Source: G963669295 sp963669295 (GTDB lineage Bacteria; Bacteroidota; Bacteroidia; Flavobacteriales_D; CALLUQ01). Taken from it: a DNA stretch of 64,000 nucleotides. Below are positions 1-9,937 of this stretch, in pieces. Below the pieces are notes generated by a model. That model had not been told where the DNA came from. It ran no database searches and saw only the letters and a program-made list of their open reading frames with translations. Both the position numbers and the translations under genes were made by a program. The number at the start of each line of letters is the position of its first letter. Positions within the stretch are counted from its first letter, which is position 1. The DNA is taken from positions 186,001 to 250,000 of the forward strand of contig OY769938.1 of NCBI GenBank assembly GCA_963669295.1. The letters run 5' to 3'.

Positions 1-71
1 TAAACGCCCTCTTTTCTTCCTACCATGGTTTAAAAGTCTACTTTTGCGCCTTCTTTAAAATTGAGTAGGGC

Positions 72-1685
72 ATGAAAAAACTGATACGCAACTTTACCCA
101 CAACGCGAAGAACGATGTATTATCGGGACTTACAGTAGCACTTGCATTGGTGCCTGAGGCGGTGGCTTTTGCTTTTGTGGCTGGTATCGATCCGTTGGTA
201 GGATTGTATGGTGCTTTTATGATGGGCATTGTTACTTCCTTATTTGGAGGAAGACCGGGTATGATTTCGGGTGCTACTGGTGCCATGGCAGTGGTAATGG
301 TGCACATGATTCAGCAAGGAAATGAAGTGGGCATGGGGTTGGATGTACCTATTGAAAACCTGGGGCTGCAATGGTTGTTCATTACGCTGTTGATTGTTGG
401 GGTTATTCAGGTGGCTGCCGGGGTACTAAAGCTGGGAAAGTTTGTACGCCTTATTCCTCATCCGGTAATGATGGGTTTTGTGAATGGACTGGCCATCGTC
501 ATCTTTTTATCGCAGCTTGAATTTTTTAAAACCTCTGTTGGGGATAGTACAGAGTGGTTGCAAGGGCAAGCCTTATGGCTGATGCTCGGATTGGTAGCCC
601 TGGTAATGCTCATTATGTTTGTACTGCCCAAAATCACCAAGAAAGTACCGGCAGCACTTACTGCCATTATTGTGGTGGCCTGCATTACCATTTTTGGTCA
701 TTTGGAGGTAAGCACTGTAGGCTCTTTTATTCGCGAAGGTGGTGGCGAAGGGCTCAAAGGGTCGCTTCCTACTTTTCAGTCGCAATTATCAGGATTGGTT
801 TATACCCTTGAAGGGCACTGGGGGCTTATTATTTCCACGGCTTTTTTAATGGCTGCCGTAGGGTTAATTGAATCGTTAATGACCTTGAACCTGGTGGATG
901 AGATTACGGGTACCCGTGGTAGTGGCAACCGGGAGTGTGTAGCACAAGGTGGCGCCAACTTGCTTAACGGATTGTTTGGTGGTATGGGGGGCTGTGCCAT
1001 GATTGGTCAATCCATTATTAATGTGAACTCTGGCGGACGCGGGCGTTTATCGGGCATTACTGCAGCCATTGCTTTGTTGTGTTTTGTATTGTTTGGTGCA
1101 CCACTTATCGAGCAAATTCCTATTGCTGCCCTGGTGGGGGTAATGTTTATGGTGGTCATTGGCACTTTTGCATGGAGCAGCTTCCGCATTTTAAATAAGA
1201 TTCCGGTGGCTGATGCGGTGGTGCTTATTGCTGTATCTGCCATTACTGTTTGGCAAGATTTAGCCATTGCCGTTATTGCAGGGGTAATTATTTCTGCCCT
1301 GGTGTTTGCCTGGAAAAATGCCACCATGATTCGAGCGCGAAAGCGCATGAAAGAAGATGGTACTAAGGTGTATGAAATATGGGGTCCTTTGTTTTTTGGG
1401 TCGGTACAAACGTTCAACTCCAAGTTTGATGCGAAGAATGATCCCGAAAGAATAGAGATTGATTTCATTGAATCGAAAGTCACCGATCATTCGGGCATTG
1501 AAGCCATACGTACTGTAGCCAACAGGTACCTCGATTTGGGGAAAGAAATTAAGCTTACCCACCTCAGCCCCGAGTGCAAGACCTTATTGCTGAAAGCCAA
1601 TAAGAAGTTTGAGCAAGTGATTGAAACCTCGATCGACGATCCGAGGTATTATGTGGTTACCAACCAGCTCGACCCGGAAGTATAA
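72..1685 (+). CDS. SulP family inorganic anion transporter with STAS domain
   Basis: This 537-residue membrane protein belongs to the SulP/SLC26 family, which moves sulfate, bicarbonate or other anions across the inner membrane. The N-terminal half starts with the family pattern DVLSGLTVALALVPEAVAFA and continues through about ten hydrophobic segments to residue 415. Residues about 435-530 form a cytoplasmic STAS domain (the stretch around VTDHSGIEAI is typical). Length and order are normal for the family. The ATG at 72 gives a natural start; only 71 bases lie upstream in the window. The substrate cannot be read from sequence; a second SulP gene next to carbonic anhydrase lies 8 kb away, so bicarbonate or sulfate are both plausible. 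Confidence 0.93.
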   Translation: MKKLIRNFTHNAKNDVLSGLTVALALVPEAVAFAFVAGIDPLVGLYGAFMMGIVTSLFGGRPGMISGATGAMAVVMVHMIQQGNEVGMGLDVPIENLGLQWLFITLLIVGVIQVAAGVLKLGKFVRLIPHPVMMGFVNGLAIVIFLSQLEFFKTSVGDSTEWLQGQALWLMLGLVALVMLIMFVLPKITKKVPAALTAIIVVACITIFGHLEVSTVGSFIREGGGEGLKGSLPTFQSQLSGLVYTLEGHWGLIISTAFLMAAVGLIESLMTLNLVDEITGTRGSGNRECVAQGGANLLNGLFGGMGGCAMIGQSIINVNSGGRGRLSGITAAIALLCFVLFGAPLIEQIPIAALVGVMFMVVIGTFAWSSFRILNKIPVADAVVLIAVSAITVWQDLAIAVIAGVIISALVFAWKNATMIRARKRMKEDGTKVYEIWGPLFFGSVQTFNSKFDAKNDPERIEIDFIESKVTDHSGIEAIRTVANRYLDLGKEIKLTHLSPECKTLLLKANKKFEQVIETSIDDPRYYVVTNQLDPEV

Positions 1686-1753
1686 CCATATTATCATCCT
1701 CGTTGTGTGCTTTGGGGCTTATGTTTATTTTAGCTGCTCCAATATTGTTTGTT

Positions 1754-2551
1754 ATGACCACCACCGAATTGGCTGCCGAGTTTGAGGCATTTAGGCCCAT
1801 ATTGAAATCATACATCTTACGCATGACCACCAGCGTAAGTGATGCTGAAGACATTGTACAAGAAACGTATGTAAAAGCCCACACCAACCTCAGCAGTTTC
1901 AAAGGGGAATCTTCCATAAAAACATGGGTGTTTGCCATTGCTTCCAACCTGGCCAAAGATCATTTGAAAGCCAAAAAACGCTGGCCCGAACATGTAACCG
2001 ATATCTGCAAGGAGGCTGCAATGAGTAACCCCACCTTTTTTGGGGAAGCGATGGCATTGCGCCAAACATCGCCACAGGGGCATTTTGAAATCAAGGAGCA
2101 CATTACATTTTGTTTCACCTGTGTATCGAAGTCGTTGCCCCTGGAACAGCAATTGGTGCTGTTGCTGAAAGAAGTGTATGCTTTTAAGATTAAAGAGGTG
2201 GCTACCATCATTCAGCAAACCGAGGCCATGGTAAAGTATTACTTGCACACAGCACGTGGCAAGATGACGGAAGTGTTTGATCACCGCTGCTCCCTTATCA
2301 ATAAAGAAGGAGTATGCCACCAGTGTACAGAGTTGAATGGTATTTTTAATCCGCAGCAAGATGCCCAGGAGGAATTGGCAAAAATTGACCTGGTAAAGGC
2401 CGCACAAGGTGGAGAAAAAGAGCACTTACTCGACTTGCGGTTGCAGTTATTGCAAGAAATCGACCCTTTTGAGTCGGCAGCAGCGGCACTGCAACTCCAT
2501 CATTTAGAGCACAATAGAAAGGTAATGGAAGATTACCTGAAAAAAAGTTAG
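1754..2551 (+). CDS. RNA polymerase sigma factor, ECF-like
   Basis: This 265-residue protein has sigma-70 region 2 near residues 10-80 (DAEDIVQETYVKAHTNL, then the WVFAIASNLAKDHLK helix) and region 4 near 130-190. A C-terminal part carries CSLINKEGVCHQC, a cysteine cluster, followed by NPQQDAQ. I start it at the ATG at 1754; the in-frame ATG at 1703 would add a hydrophobic stretch out of place in a sigma factor. No anti-sigma factor is adjacent. The downstream SRPBCC gene is 53 bases away and may be cotranscribed. It is longer than a minimal ECF factor because of the C-terminal extension. Confidence 0.85.
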   Translation: MTTTELAAEFEAFRPILKSYILRMTTSVSDAEDIVQETYVKAHTNLSSFKGESSIKTWVFAIASNLAKDHLKAKKRWPEHVTDICKEAAMSNPTFFGEAMALRQTSPQGHFEIKEHITFCFTCVSKSLPLEQQLVLLLKEVYAFKIKEVATIIQQTEAMVKYYLHTARGKMTEVFDHRCSLINKEGVCHQCTELNGIFNPQQDAQEELAKIDLVKAAQGGEKEHLLDLRLQLLQEIDPFESAAAALQLHHLEHNRKVMEDYLKKS

Positions 2552-2604
2552 CTCCTTCCCTATCGTTTTTTTCTTGCCAGTCGTCAAAAGGGGTAAATCA
2601 ACAT

Positions 2605-3111
2605 ATGAAGTATTTACCTTTAATTCTAGTAATTATGGCAAGCACCATGGCAAAGGCCCAAGATGGCAAGGCAACCAGCGAAAGAAAAACATTTAGTTTA
2701 ACCACCCAGGTGAGCACTCGCATTGAAGCGGCTCCCGAAATTGTTTGGAAGTTGTTAACTACCGCTCCCGATTTTACCCGATGGAACTCTACCGTTACAT
2801 CGCTCGAAGGCACCATTGGTGTTGGAGAAAAGATCAAGCTCAAGTCGTACCTCGATGCGAAGCGCACCTTTAAAATTACGGTAAAGGTGATGGAGCCGCA
2901 TACCAAAATGATATGGGGCGATGGCGGTGGCACTCGAACATTTACCTTAAAACAAGAGGGCAATGAGGTGGTGTTTCACATGCACGAAAAAATGGGGGGA
3001 TTGATGTTTCCTTTATACGCTGGGCAGCTCCCTCCTTTTGAAGAATCGTTTGAGCGATTTGCTGCCGATTTAAAAAAGGAGGCTGAATTAATTCAGCGCA
3101 CTAACCATTAA
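2605..3111 (+). CDS. Secreted SRPBCC (START-like) domain protein
   Basis: The 168-residue product starts with a signal peptide (MKYLPLILVIMASTMAKAQ) and continues as one SRPBCC fold: IEAAPEIVWKLLTTAPDFTRWNSTV is the usual first strand-helix segment of polyketide-cyclase/START-like proteins, and the long C-terminal helix (FEESFERFAADLKKEAE) closes the cavity. These proteins bind hydrophobic ligands; the ligand here is unknown. Export of an SRPBCC domain is less common than cytosolic placement. It follows the sigma factor gene on the same strand. Confidence 0.8.
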   Translation: MKYLPLILVIMASTMAKAQDGKATSERKTFSLTTQVSTRIEAAPEIVWKLLTTAPDFTRWNSTVTSLEGTIGVGEKIKLKSYLDAKRTFKITVKVMEPHTKMIWGDGGGTRTFTLKQEGNEVVFHMHEKMGGLMFPLYAGQLPPFEESFERFAADLKKEAELIQRTNH

Positions 3112-3161
3112 GTTTTATTGAATCTTTGGTTTAGAAGTAGGCTTGCGGAAATGCCGTGGGC

Positions 3162-4226
3162 CTATTTCTCTTCCACAAAGTACATATCGATTTGCCCTTT
3201 GTTTTTGGCTTCAATCTTGCCCCTGTATTCGGTAGAGAAGTGATGTTCTACCAGCTTAAAGGTGGTGCCCGAAATGTTGACCTTGCCAATGGCTCCACTG
3301 CTTTCCATGCGTGAGGCTACATTTACGGCATCGCCCCAAATGTCGTAAGCAAACTTTTTAATGCCTACTACTCCGGCTACTACAGCACCTGAATTTACTC
3401 CAATGCGCACATTCCAATGGGGCTTCCCTTCACTCAATCCGCTGTTAAAGGTGCGGATGTAATCGCGCATTTCTATGGCTGCGCTTACTGCCTTTACTGC
3501 ATGTTCTCCGTTGGGTTCTGGCAGTCCACTGGCACACATGTATGCATCGCCAATGGTTTTAATGCGATTGAGTCCATATTTTTCGGTAATGAGGTCGAAC
3601 TCGTGAAATATTTTATCGAGGGTATTTACTAATTCCGAGGGCGACATTTCTTCTGAAATGGTGGTAAAGCCTGAGAAATCGGTAAATACAATACTTACAT
3701 CTTCGTACTGACGGGGAGTAGTTTGTCCTTTTTCCTTCAGTTCTTCTGCTACGGTTGGTGGTAGAATGTTAAGCAATAACTTGTCTGACTTTTCCTTTTC
3801 CTCTGCAATTTCCAGCACTTGTTTTTGGATGGTTTTAAACGAGTCGCTCAATGCCAACATCGATTGTAACCGTGCACGCAACTCAATGCGGTCTACCGGT
3901 TTTCGGATGTAATCTACTGCCCCTGCTTCCAGGGCTGTTTTTAAGTTTTCCGACGAGGTCATGATGCCGGTACACATAATGATAGGAATCTCTTTCAACC
4001 GGTCGTCGGCCTTCAGCGTTTTTATGAACTCAATGCCATCCATCACGGGCATTTCCCAGTCGGTAATGACCAAATCCGGTACTTCTTCTTCGGCAATCAT
4101 ACAAGCGGTTTTACCGTTCAGGGCTTGCAACACCTCAAAGTTCTGACCGAGATGTTCTACAATGTTTACAATCACCTCCAGGTTTTCGGGTTGATCGTCT
4201 ACAATCAATATTTTATAGTCATTCAT
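3162..4226 (-). CDS. Response regulator with class III adenylate cyclase output domain
   Basis: This 354-residue protein joins a receiver domain (1-125; acidic pocket D10/D11, phospho-acceptor D56, K109) through a short coiled coil (about 130-165) to a class III nucleotide cyclase (174-350). Metal-binding D183 (FTDFSGFT) and D227 (KTIGDAYM), adenine-selecting K223 and D295, and transition-state N302 and R306 are all present, so adenylate cyclase is favoured over guanylate cyclase. I start at the ATG at 4226: its first eight bases overlap the end of the histidine kinase gene, implying translational coupling, and an upstream start would extend far into that gene. It should make cAMP when phosphorylated by the kinase. 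Confidence 0.92.
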   Translation of the reverse strand: MNDYKILIVDDQPENLEVIVNIVEHLGQNFEVLQALNGKTACMIAEEEVPDLVITDWEMPVMDGIEFIKTLKADDRLKEIPIIMCTGIMTSSENLKTALEAGAVDYIRKPVDRIELRARLQSMLALSDSFKTIQKQVLEIAEEKEKSDKLLLNILPPTVAEELKEKGQTTPRQYEDVSIVFTDFSGFTTISEEMSPSELVNTLDKIFHEFDLITEKYGLNRIKTIGDAYMCASGLPEPNGEHAVKAVSAAIEMRDYIRTFNSGLSEGKPHWNVRIGVNSGAVVAGVVGIKKFAYDIWGDAVNVASRMESSGAIGKVNISGTTFKLVEHHFSTEYRGKIEAKNKGQIDMYFVEEK

Positions 4227-6951
4227 CGAGTACTTTTTTGATGAGTGCTTTGAATTCGTCGTCGTCGCCAATGTTTACTGCCAGTTGCATGCTTGATTTC
4301 CACCGGCGGATATTGTCGTTTTTGGTTTCATCGATAGACCCCAGTAATTCCCGCAATACAGTTACTTTATAAATTCGCACCTCGCTAATGGGCTGTACCA
4401 ATGGTGTAAGGTACGCAATATCTTCGTCAGTTAATGCCATTGTTGCTTCTTGCATGGCCATTGTACCCTCAGTGTCCCCGTGTTCTATTTCTTTGGCCTG
4501 ATGCAAACTTTCCGAGCGTTGCTTTGCTCCCTGCGCCAGGGTAAACCAAAAGGCAGCTCCTTTTCCCCATTCGCTCTCTACTCCAATTTCTCCTCCATGT
4601 GCTTCCACAGCCATTTTACAAAAGGTAAGTCCTAAACCGGTAGAACGTACCGAGCCTGATTTTTTGGCATCCAACTGACCGAATTTCGCAAATACCTTAT
4701 GGATGTCTTCGGCTTTAATGCCCTGACCCGAATCTTTTACCTCTATTCGTATCATATCGTTTTCATCGATGATAGCCGATACGGTAAGGATACTTTTTAG
4801 GGGCGAATACTTAATGGCATTGGTCAGTAAGTTTACAATCACCCGTTCAATAATTTCACGGTCGGTATAGGCACTTAACCCCGGAGCCACCTTGTTTACC
4901 ACCGAAAGGCCTTTCCCTTCAATAAGCACAGCTACCTGGTTCAATGAGTTTTGCACCAATTCATCTACCGATCGAGGTGCCAGTGAAAGGGTCATGCGTG
5001 TGTCTTCATACTTATGCACATCAAGGATGTTGAGCACCATGTTGAGCATTTGTTGTCCCGATTGTCGCATGGTATTGAATTGCTGTTCGATGGGCAATGA
5101 GGCGTTGGTATTGAGGATGGAATTGAGCGGGTTTTTAAGGTCGTGCACAATCATAGAAGTCATGCCTTCTTTAAATTGATCGAGCTCCAACAGTTTTTCG
5201 TTTTTCTCTTGTAGTTCGGTGGCCTGTCCTTCTATCTCTTCTTTTTGCCGGGCAATTTGACTGTTCTTTTTGCGTACCTGTCGGTAGGCAAAAACTGCTG
5301 TGATGAGGAGCAGCAACAGCACCCCCCCAATGATGAAGAGGTTACGGGTAAATGTTTTTCCTGCCTCAATTTCTAACCCCAGGTTTTTGTTTTTCTCCTC
5401 TTCCAATTCTTTCAAGCGTTCCATCTCAAACCGCTTTTTGCTTTCTTCCAGAATTTCCAGATTTTTAGCGGCCTTAATAGAGTCCTGTCGTGCTTTAAGG
5501 ATTAACCGTTGTTGTTCACGTTTGGCCTTTTCCTGGTTAAGTTTGCGCTCTTGTTCTGCCTGCCGCAACTCGGCCAATGCTTTTCGTGCTTCTGCTTCTT
5601 TAAGTGCTTTTTCCTTTTCCAGCACTTTGTTGCGTTCTGCTTGTGTAGCTGCTTCAGCAGTAATGCGTGCCAACTCCAGGTCTTTCATTTGGTCGCGTGC
5701 CCTACGCAGCTTCAGCTTTTTATCGAGCTCTTCCATAAACAATTGCCGCTGCAATACTTCATTGGCTTTTTCGCGCTCCAGGGTTTTTAGCGAATCGTTG
5801 ATGATGAGGTGTTTTTCAAAAGCATGCAGTGCATCTTCGTACTCGTACAGTCCTTCGTGGATGATGGACTTGGTACGGTAGGCATCGGATAGGACACGTG
5901 GCAGGTTGTGTTTTTCTGCCAAATCAATGGCCTTTTGCACGTATTGTAGTGCATTGTAAGAGTCGTTGTTTTGGTAGTGCGACAAAGCCAGGAAGTCGTA
6001 CACAAACCCTTCATCTTCTCGATCGTCGAGGCGTTTTAAGGTTTGTGCGGCTATTGAAAAATGAGCAATGGCCGAATCGTACTCTTGCATGTTTTGGTAA
6101 AAGATGCCCAGGTTTTGGTGGATAACGGCCTTCGAGTCGTCGCTTTGTTGTCCTGTTGTTAGTACTTTCTTGAATTCTGCCACAGCGGCATCAAACTGCT
6201 TTAAGAAGAGGTAGGCATACCCCAGGTTGTTGATGGCCTTTTGTTTCTCTTGCCCACTCATGTTTTCGGCCAGGGTCAGTATGTTTTTATTGATGTTGAC
6301 CTCGGTTTGATAAGCACCTTTCCGGTGGGCAATCCTGGCTTGTTGTTGCAGTGCCCACAATTGGTCTTCAATTTTTCCTTTACCCTTTGCAAAGTCTGCC
6401 ACCTGATTAAACATGGCAACAGCCTCGGTATCTTTCTTTCGCAAAAAAAGTGTGGTCGCCTGCCGCTTTAAGGTTTCGTAATACAACGCTGTTTTTTCAT
6501 AACCTTTCAACAGCACCAGTGTGGTATCGAATGTTTGCTCTGCCTTTTGCAACAACTGACTTTCCAACAAAATTACCCCTACTCGATACCGCCTCCTTGC
6601 CACGTTGGTAAGCTTCACAACTTCTTTACCGGTGGTAGATTGTTTGTCGAGGTAGCTGATGTACTGCAGCAGGTATTGCAATTCCAACAACACGTTATTG
6701 CTTCGCTCTTGAAATTCAATCATGGTTTCGTAGCCCAATACTACGGCCTCATGGTAGGGCATTTCTTCCGCAATATAAATGGCTTCATCCAGGCGTTGCA
6801 GCTGAACGCTATCGGGTTTTTTGCTGTTAGCAAGCACCCGAATTACCTGCATGGTAGAAGCCGAGTCGACCGGTTGCTGGTTGAAGGTTAATTGCTGCGC
6901 ACCTGCCGATACGCTTAACAACAATAGCCATATGTATGCCAGGTACTTCAA
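4219..6951 (-). CDS. TPR-containing sensor histidine kinase
   Basis: The 910-residue protein has a signal peptide (1-18), a periplasmic array of tetratricopeptide repeats (about 60-390), a long charged coiled coil (390-530), one membrane segment (537-556), a second coiled coil, and a HisKA/HATPase_c kinase core. The phospho-acceptor is H603 in VHDLKNPLNS; N-box NLLTNAIKY is at 707-715, G1 box DSGQG at 740-744 and G2 box GLGL at 772-775. A roughly 100-residue tail after the ATPase domain matches nothing I recognise. It lies 3 bases after the TonB receptor gene and overlaps the adenylate-cyclase response regulator by 8, so the three form one operon. The periplasmic TPRs probably sense through protein contacts. 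Confidence 0.93.
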   Translation of the reverse strand: MKYLAYIWLLLLSVSAGAQQLTFNQQPVDSASTMQVIRVLANSKKPDSVQLQRLDEAIYIAEEMPYHEAVVLGYETMIEFQERSNNVLLELQYLLQYISYLDKQSTTGKEVVKLTNVARRRYRVGVILLESQLLQKAEQTFDTTLVLLKGYEKTALYYETLKRQATTLFLRKKDTEAVAMFNQVADFAKGKGKIEDQLWALQQQARIAHRKGAYQTEVNINKNILTLAENMSGQEKQKAINNLGYAYLFLKQFDAAVAEFKKVLTTGQQSDDSKAVIHQNLGIFYQNMQEYDSAIAHFSIAAQTLKRLDDREDEGFVYDFLALSHYQNNDSYNALQYVQKAIDLAEKHNLPRVLSDAYRTKSIIHEGLYEYEDALHAFEKHLIINDSLKTLEREKANEVLQRQLFMEELDKKLKLRRARDQMKDLELARITAEAATQAERNKVLEKEKALKEAEARKALAELRQAEQERKLNQEKAKREQQRLILKARQDSIKAAKNLEILEESKKRFEMERLKELEEEKNKNLGLEIEAGKTFTRNLFIIGGVLLLLLITAVFAYRQVRKKNSQIARQKEEIEGQATELQEKNEKLLELDQFKEGMTSMIVHDLKNPLNSILNTNASLPIEQQFNTMRQSGQQMLNMVLNILDVHKYEDTRMTLSLAPRSVDELVQNSLNQVAVLIEGKGLSVVNKVAPGLSAYTDREIIERVIVNLLTNAIKYSPLKSILTVSAIIDENDMIRIEVKDSGQGIKAEDIHKVFAKFGQLDAKKSGSVRSTGLGLTFCKMAVEAHGGEIGVESEWGKGAAFWFTLAQGAKQRSESLHQAKEIEHGDTEGTMAMQEATMALTDEDIAYLTPLVQPISEVRIYKVTVLRELLGSIDETKNDNIRRWKSSMQLAVNIGDDDEFKALIKKVLDE

Positions 6952-6954
6952 CAG

Positions 6955-9210
6955 CTAACGGAGCGTATAGGTGAGGCCAACAGAAAATGTGCGGTTAAAC
7001 TGGGGGACATAGGGCAATTCATAGCCCGTTTTCCAGGTGGTAAATATCCCTTTATTGATGTTATTCAATACGTTGTACATCCTACCCTGAATGAGGAAAT
7101 TGCGATTGACTACTTTGGTAAATACCATATCGAGGTTGAAGAAACCTGCCGTTTCCTGCACAAACAATTGACCGTTCGACAAGGCAATTCCTCCCACAAA
7201 ATTGCCTACATATTTGTTGTAAAGCGATAGGCGGTTGGTTTTGGCGATGGTAAAGTGCAGGTTGAGTTGCCCCATAAACTCAGGCATGGAGCGATAGCTG
7301 TCTACATCGGTAATGGTATCTAAAAATTCTTCTCCAATGTTGTATTGCAAACTAAAATCAACATCCACAATTTTCGACTTATAGTTCGCAAAAGCTTGAA
7401 ATGCTTGCAATACCGACCGTGAAGAGGTATTGGTGGAGCCTACAAAAAACTCCTGTCCGGGGGGAACCATGCTTGCTGTATCGGGAGGGAAGTCTGCCCG
7501 ATTAAAAATACTGTTGCTCAACTCGTGCCAGTAGTAATGCAGTTCTACCCGTAGGTTTTCATTGATGTCGCGAAACGTACCAAATTCGATGCTGGTCATG
7601 TTTTCGGGGCTCAACCGTTGCCTACGTTGCTTAAAGAAAGCTGCTTGTGGGGGTTGACCAGGTGGAGAGCCTTGCATCCAATAGTTATCGTTGATGAAGT
7701 AAGGGGTAGGCCTACGAAAAGATTGGGAATAAAAGCAACGCACCCGCCAATCGTCGGTCAATTTATACAACGCTCCAAACTTCGGGCTCACTACACCTTC
7801 ATCGTCGCGTTGCGAAACGTCGTAACGCAAGCCGCCAATGAGGTTAAATTTTTCGGCCTTATAATACACTTGTGTAAAACCGGCGATATCGGTGAGGTTA
7901 AACTCATCAAAAACAGCCAACGAATCAATCCAGCTCCACTGATCAAATGAGTTGAGCAAGTAGTCCTGTCCGGTAGAGTCGGTGCGTATCTGATCATCGT
8001 CGAAGGGATGGCCAAGATAGCCGTGAAACAAGGGGCCGGAAGAATTGAAGTAAGACCCTCCCACCAATACATTGAACCGCTTATTGGTGTAGTTCACCAA
8101 TTGCTCTACCAGCAAGTCATTAGAGGCGCCATACATAAAATTACGGTCGTTAGAAATGGGGTGATCAATGCCTACATAGGAGGAGTTGTTGTCCATGGCA
8201 TAATTGAGGTAAGAAGCGTTGGTATTGCTCGACCAGTGCTTGCCCCAATTGGCATTGTATTGTAAGTTGTAGTTGTAAATGAACTCTGCTGTATAGGTAG
8301 AAGGATCGCTATACGACACTACCCCCGGGTGGGCACCAAGTGCGCTGTGGTCTCTTCGATACAATGCTTGTACACCAGCCATCAACCCTCTGAAGTTAAC
8401 TTGTGCTCCTACAATCCTACTTTCGTGCGATAAATCACGAATTTCGGGCAGGGAAATGTCTTCCTCTTCGGCCAAATAAAATGGACTTTGATAGGTCAAT
8501 GTATCGTCTACCACAAACTGGCTGATGTCGATGTCGAGGTTGTCGGTACGTTTGCTGGAGCCATAAAACATGTATTTAAATACGTTGCGGTCTTTGCCCA
8601 ATTTTCCTCCTAATGATAAATGCACTTCATCCGATAGTCCTGAGTTGAGGACTACACTTCCGGTTACTTCCATGGGGCGATCCACTTCTGGCAGTACAAT
8701 GTTTACGATACCTCCCATAGCATCGGAGCCATACAACGAAGAGGCAGGCCCTAACACAATTTCAATGCGTTCGGCCTGTCGGATAGGCAACTGCGCCCCC
8801 AATGGCATGCCTGGGGCACCAAAGGGTTTTACCGGACTACCGTTGATTAAGATTTTGGTATATACATTGCCAAACAGTCCACGCATGGTAAATGTTTCGC
8901 CATACAAGGCCGAGCTGGGTTGTGAAGTTCTGAAGCCAGGAAGGGTTTTTAGCACATCTACTAAGGTGGTGTACCCATTCAGGTTAATCTCTTCGTTGGT
9001 AATGATGTAAGTACGTACAGGCAATTCGTCGGAATGCTCCGGAATACGGTTTGCCGCGTAAATTTTTTGATTTTCTTTCGGTGGATGTTGAATCAGGTCT
9101 TTGTTGCCCAATTGGTTCCAGCGAAAGGTAGAATCTTCTAGCGGTGATTGCGCCATTGCCCATAATGGAAATAGCCATACCATCAGTACGCCAAGCCTAA
9201 CCTTCCCCAT
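6955..9210 (-). CDS. TonB-dependent outer membrane receptor
   Basis: This 751-residue protein has a signal peptide (MGKVRLGVLMVWLFPLWAMAQ), a plug domain (about 60-200, including LKTLPGFRTSQPS, the GETFTMRGL segment and RIEIVLGPASSLYGSDAMGGIVNI) and a beta-barrel ending in LTYTLR. It lacks the N-terminal carboxypeptidase-like domain and SusD partner of polysaccharide systems, so it looks more like a siderophore, vitamin or signal receptor. I start at 9210; the next upstream start would lie inside a TATATTTG promoter element at 9256-9263. It is the first gene of the operon with the kinase and cyclase. Confidence 0.92.
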   Translation of the reverse strand: MGKVRLGVLMVWLFPLWAMAQSPLEDSTFRWNQLGNKDLIQHPPKENQKIYAANRIPEHSDELPVRTYIITNEEINLNGYTTLVDVLKTLPGFRTSQPSSALYGETFTMRGLFGNVYTKILINGSPVKPFGAPGMPLGAQLPIRQAERIEIVLGPASSLYGSDAMGGIVNIVLPEVDRPMEVTGSVVLNSGLSDEVHLSLGGKLGKDRNVFKYMFYGSSKRTDNLDIDISQFVVDDTLTYQSPFYLAEEEDISLPEIRDLSHESRIVGAQVNFRGLMAGVQALYRRDHSALGAHPGVVSYSDPSTYTAEFIYNYNLQYNANWGKHWSSNTNASYLNYAMDNNSSYVGIDHPISNDRNFMYGASNDLLVEQLVNYTNKRFNVLVGGSYFNSSGPLFHGYLGHPFDDDQIRTDSTGQDYLLNSFDQWSWIDSLAVFDEFNLTDIAGFTQVYYKAEKFNLIGGLRYDVSQRDDEGVVSPKFGALYKLTDDWRVRCFYSQSFRRPTPYFINDNYWMQGSPPGQPPQAAFFKQRRQRLSPENMTSIEFGTFRDINENLRVELHYYWHELSNSIFNRADFPPDTASMVPPGQEFFVGSTNTSSRSVLQAFQAFANYKSKIVDVDFSLQYNIGEEFLDTITDVDSYRSMPEFMGQLNLHFTIAKTNRLSLYNKYVGNFVGGIALSNGQLFVQETAGFFNLDMVFTKVVNRNFLIQGRMYNVLNNINKGIFTTWKTGYELPYVPQFNRTFSVGLTYTLR

Positions 9211-9255
9211 GTACCTGTAATTTAATTTGCATTTGCCGATCCAATAGCTTCCATA

Positions 9256-9263
9256 CAAATATA
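9256..9263 (-). promoter_or_regulatory. Bacteroidota -7 element upstream of the TonB receptor operon
   Basis: The minus strand reads TATATTTG, matching the phylum consensus TAnnTTTG, 45 bases before the ATG at 9210. No clear -33 TTTG is placed at the usual distance. Confidence 0.45.
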
Positions 9264-9510
9264 ATAGGAATACGACAGTAATGGGGTTGGGATTCGTAAA
9301 GTTGATGAATCAGGTAGTTTGGGGTGGCGGGGAGCGCAATTAGGAGGCCGAAAACAAGCGGGGGGGACATAAGGGGGGCAAAAAAATGCTCCCTTATACA
9401 ATAGCTTCGTTTTACCTTCGTTTGGTTGAATGAACAATTTTCGAGCAATGTTGTTCTATTTTTAGATTTGGTGAAAAAGGTGTATTTTCGCATCTGTTAC
9501 AAGGTAACTT

Positions 9511-9837
9511 ATGATTCAATCTAGCATCCATAAAGGATTATCTCTTTATGTACGAATATTTTTTTTCGTACTGGCTGCGGTATTTGTATCGAATACCCTT
9601 GTTCCTGAGTACCTTGCTTGTGTAGATGCCGAAGTGTTGGAGTTGGTAGAAAGTGATAAAGAGGCCGAAGAGGAAAAGAAAGAAAGCCAGGAAGAAAACG
9701 AAAAAGACGAATATTTACATACCAACTTATCGTCGAGTGATTGGAACTTAACCCAACATTTTCGACACAACCACTGTCTTGCTAACTGGGCATCTCCTGC
9801 TCTTAGTATTGCTACCCCCCCGCCTGAACAGGTTTAA
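9511..9837 (+). CDS. Small secreted or membrane-anchored acidic protein
   Basis: I do not recognise this 108-residue product. It has a hydrophobic segment at about 13-31 (YVRIFFFVLAAVFVSNTLV), then a run very rich in Glu and Lys (residues 45-70), then a polar tail with several His residues. A membrane anchor or uncleaved signal is likely. It sits 100 bases before the second SulP gene on the same strand and could belong to that transcript. The 300 bases upstream (9211-9510) hold the promoter element of the divergent operon and nothing else I can support. Confidence 0.55.
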   Translation: MIQSSIHKGLSLYVRIFFFVLAAVFVSNTLVPEYLACVDAEVLELVESDKEAEEEKKESQEENEKDEYLHTNLSSSDWNLTQHFRHNHCLANWASPALSIATPPPEQV

Positions 9838-9937
9838 TTTTCAATGGAAACTTCAATGCATTGCATTGTTGAATTGTGAATTAATAACGTGCTTTTACTA
9901 GCATTAATGATGCCTTACAGGCTTAACTAACTATAAC

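Noticed and set aside
5300..5881. 193-residue Ser/Arg/Phe-rich frame antisense to the histidine kinase
   Set aside because: It mirrors the Glu/Lys-rich coiled coil of the kinase, which gives long open antisense frames by composition.
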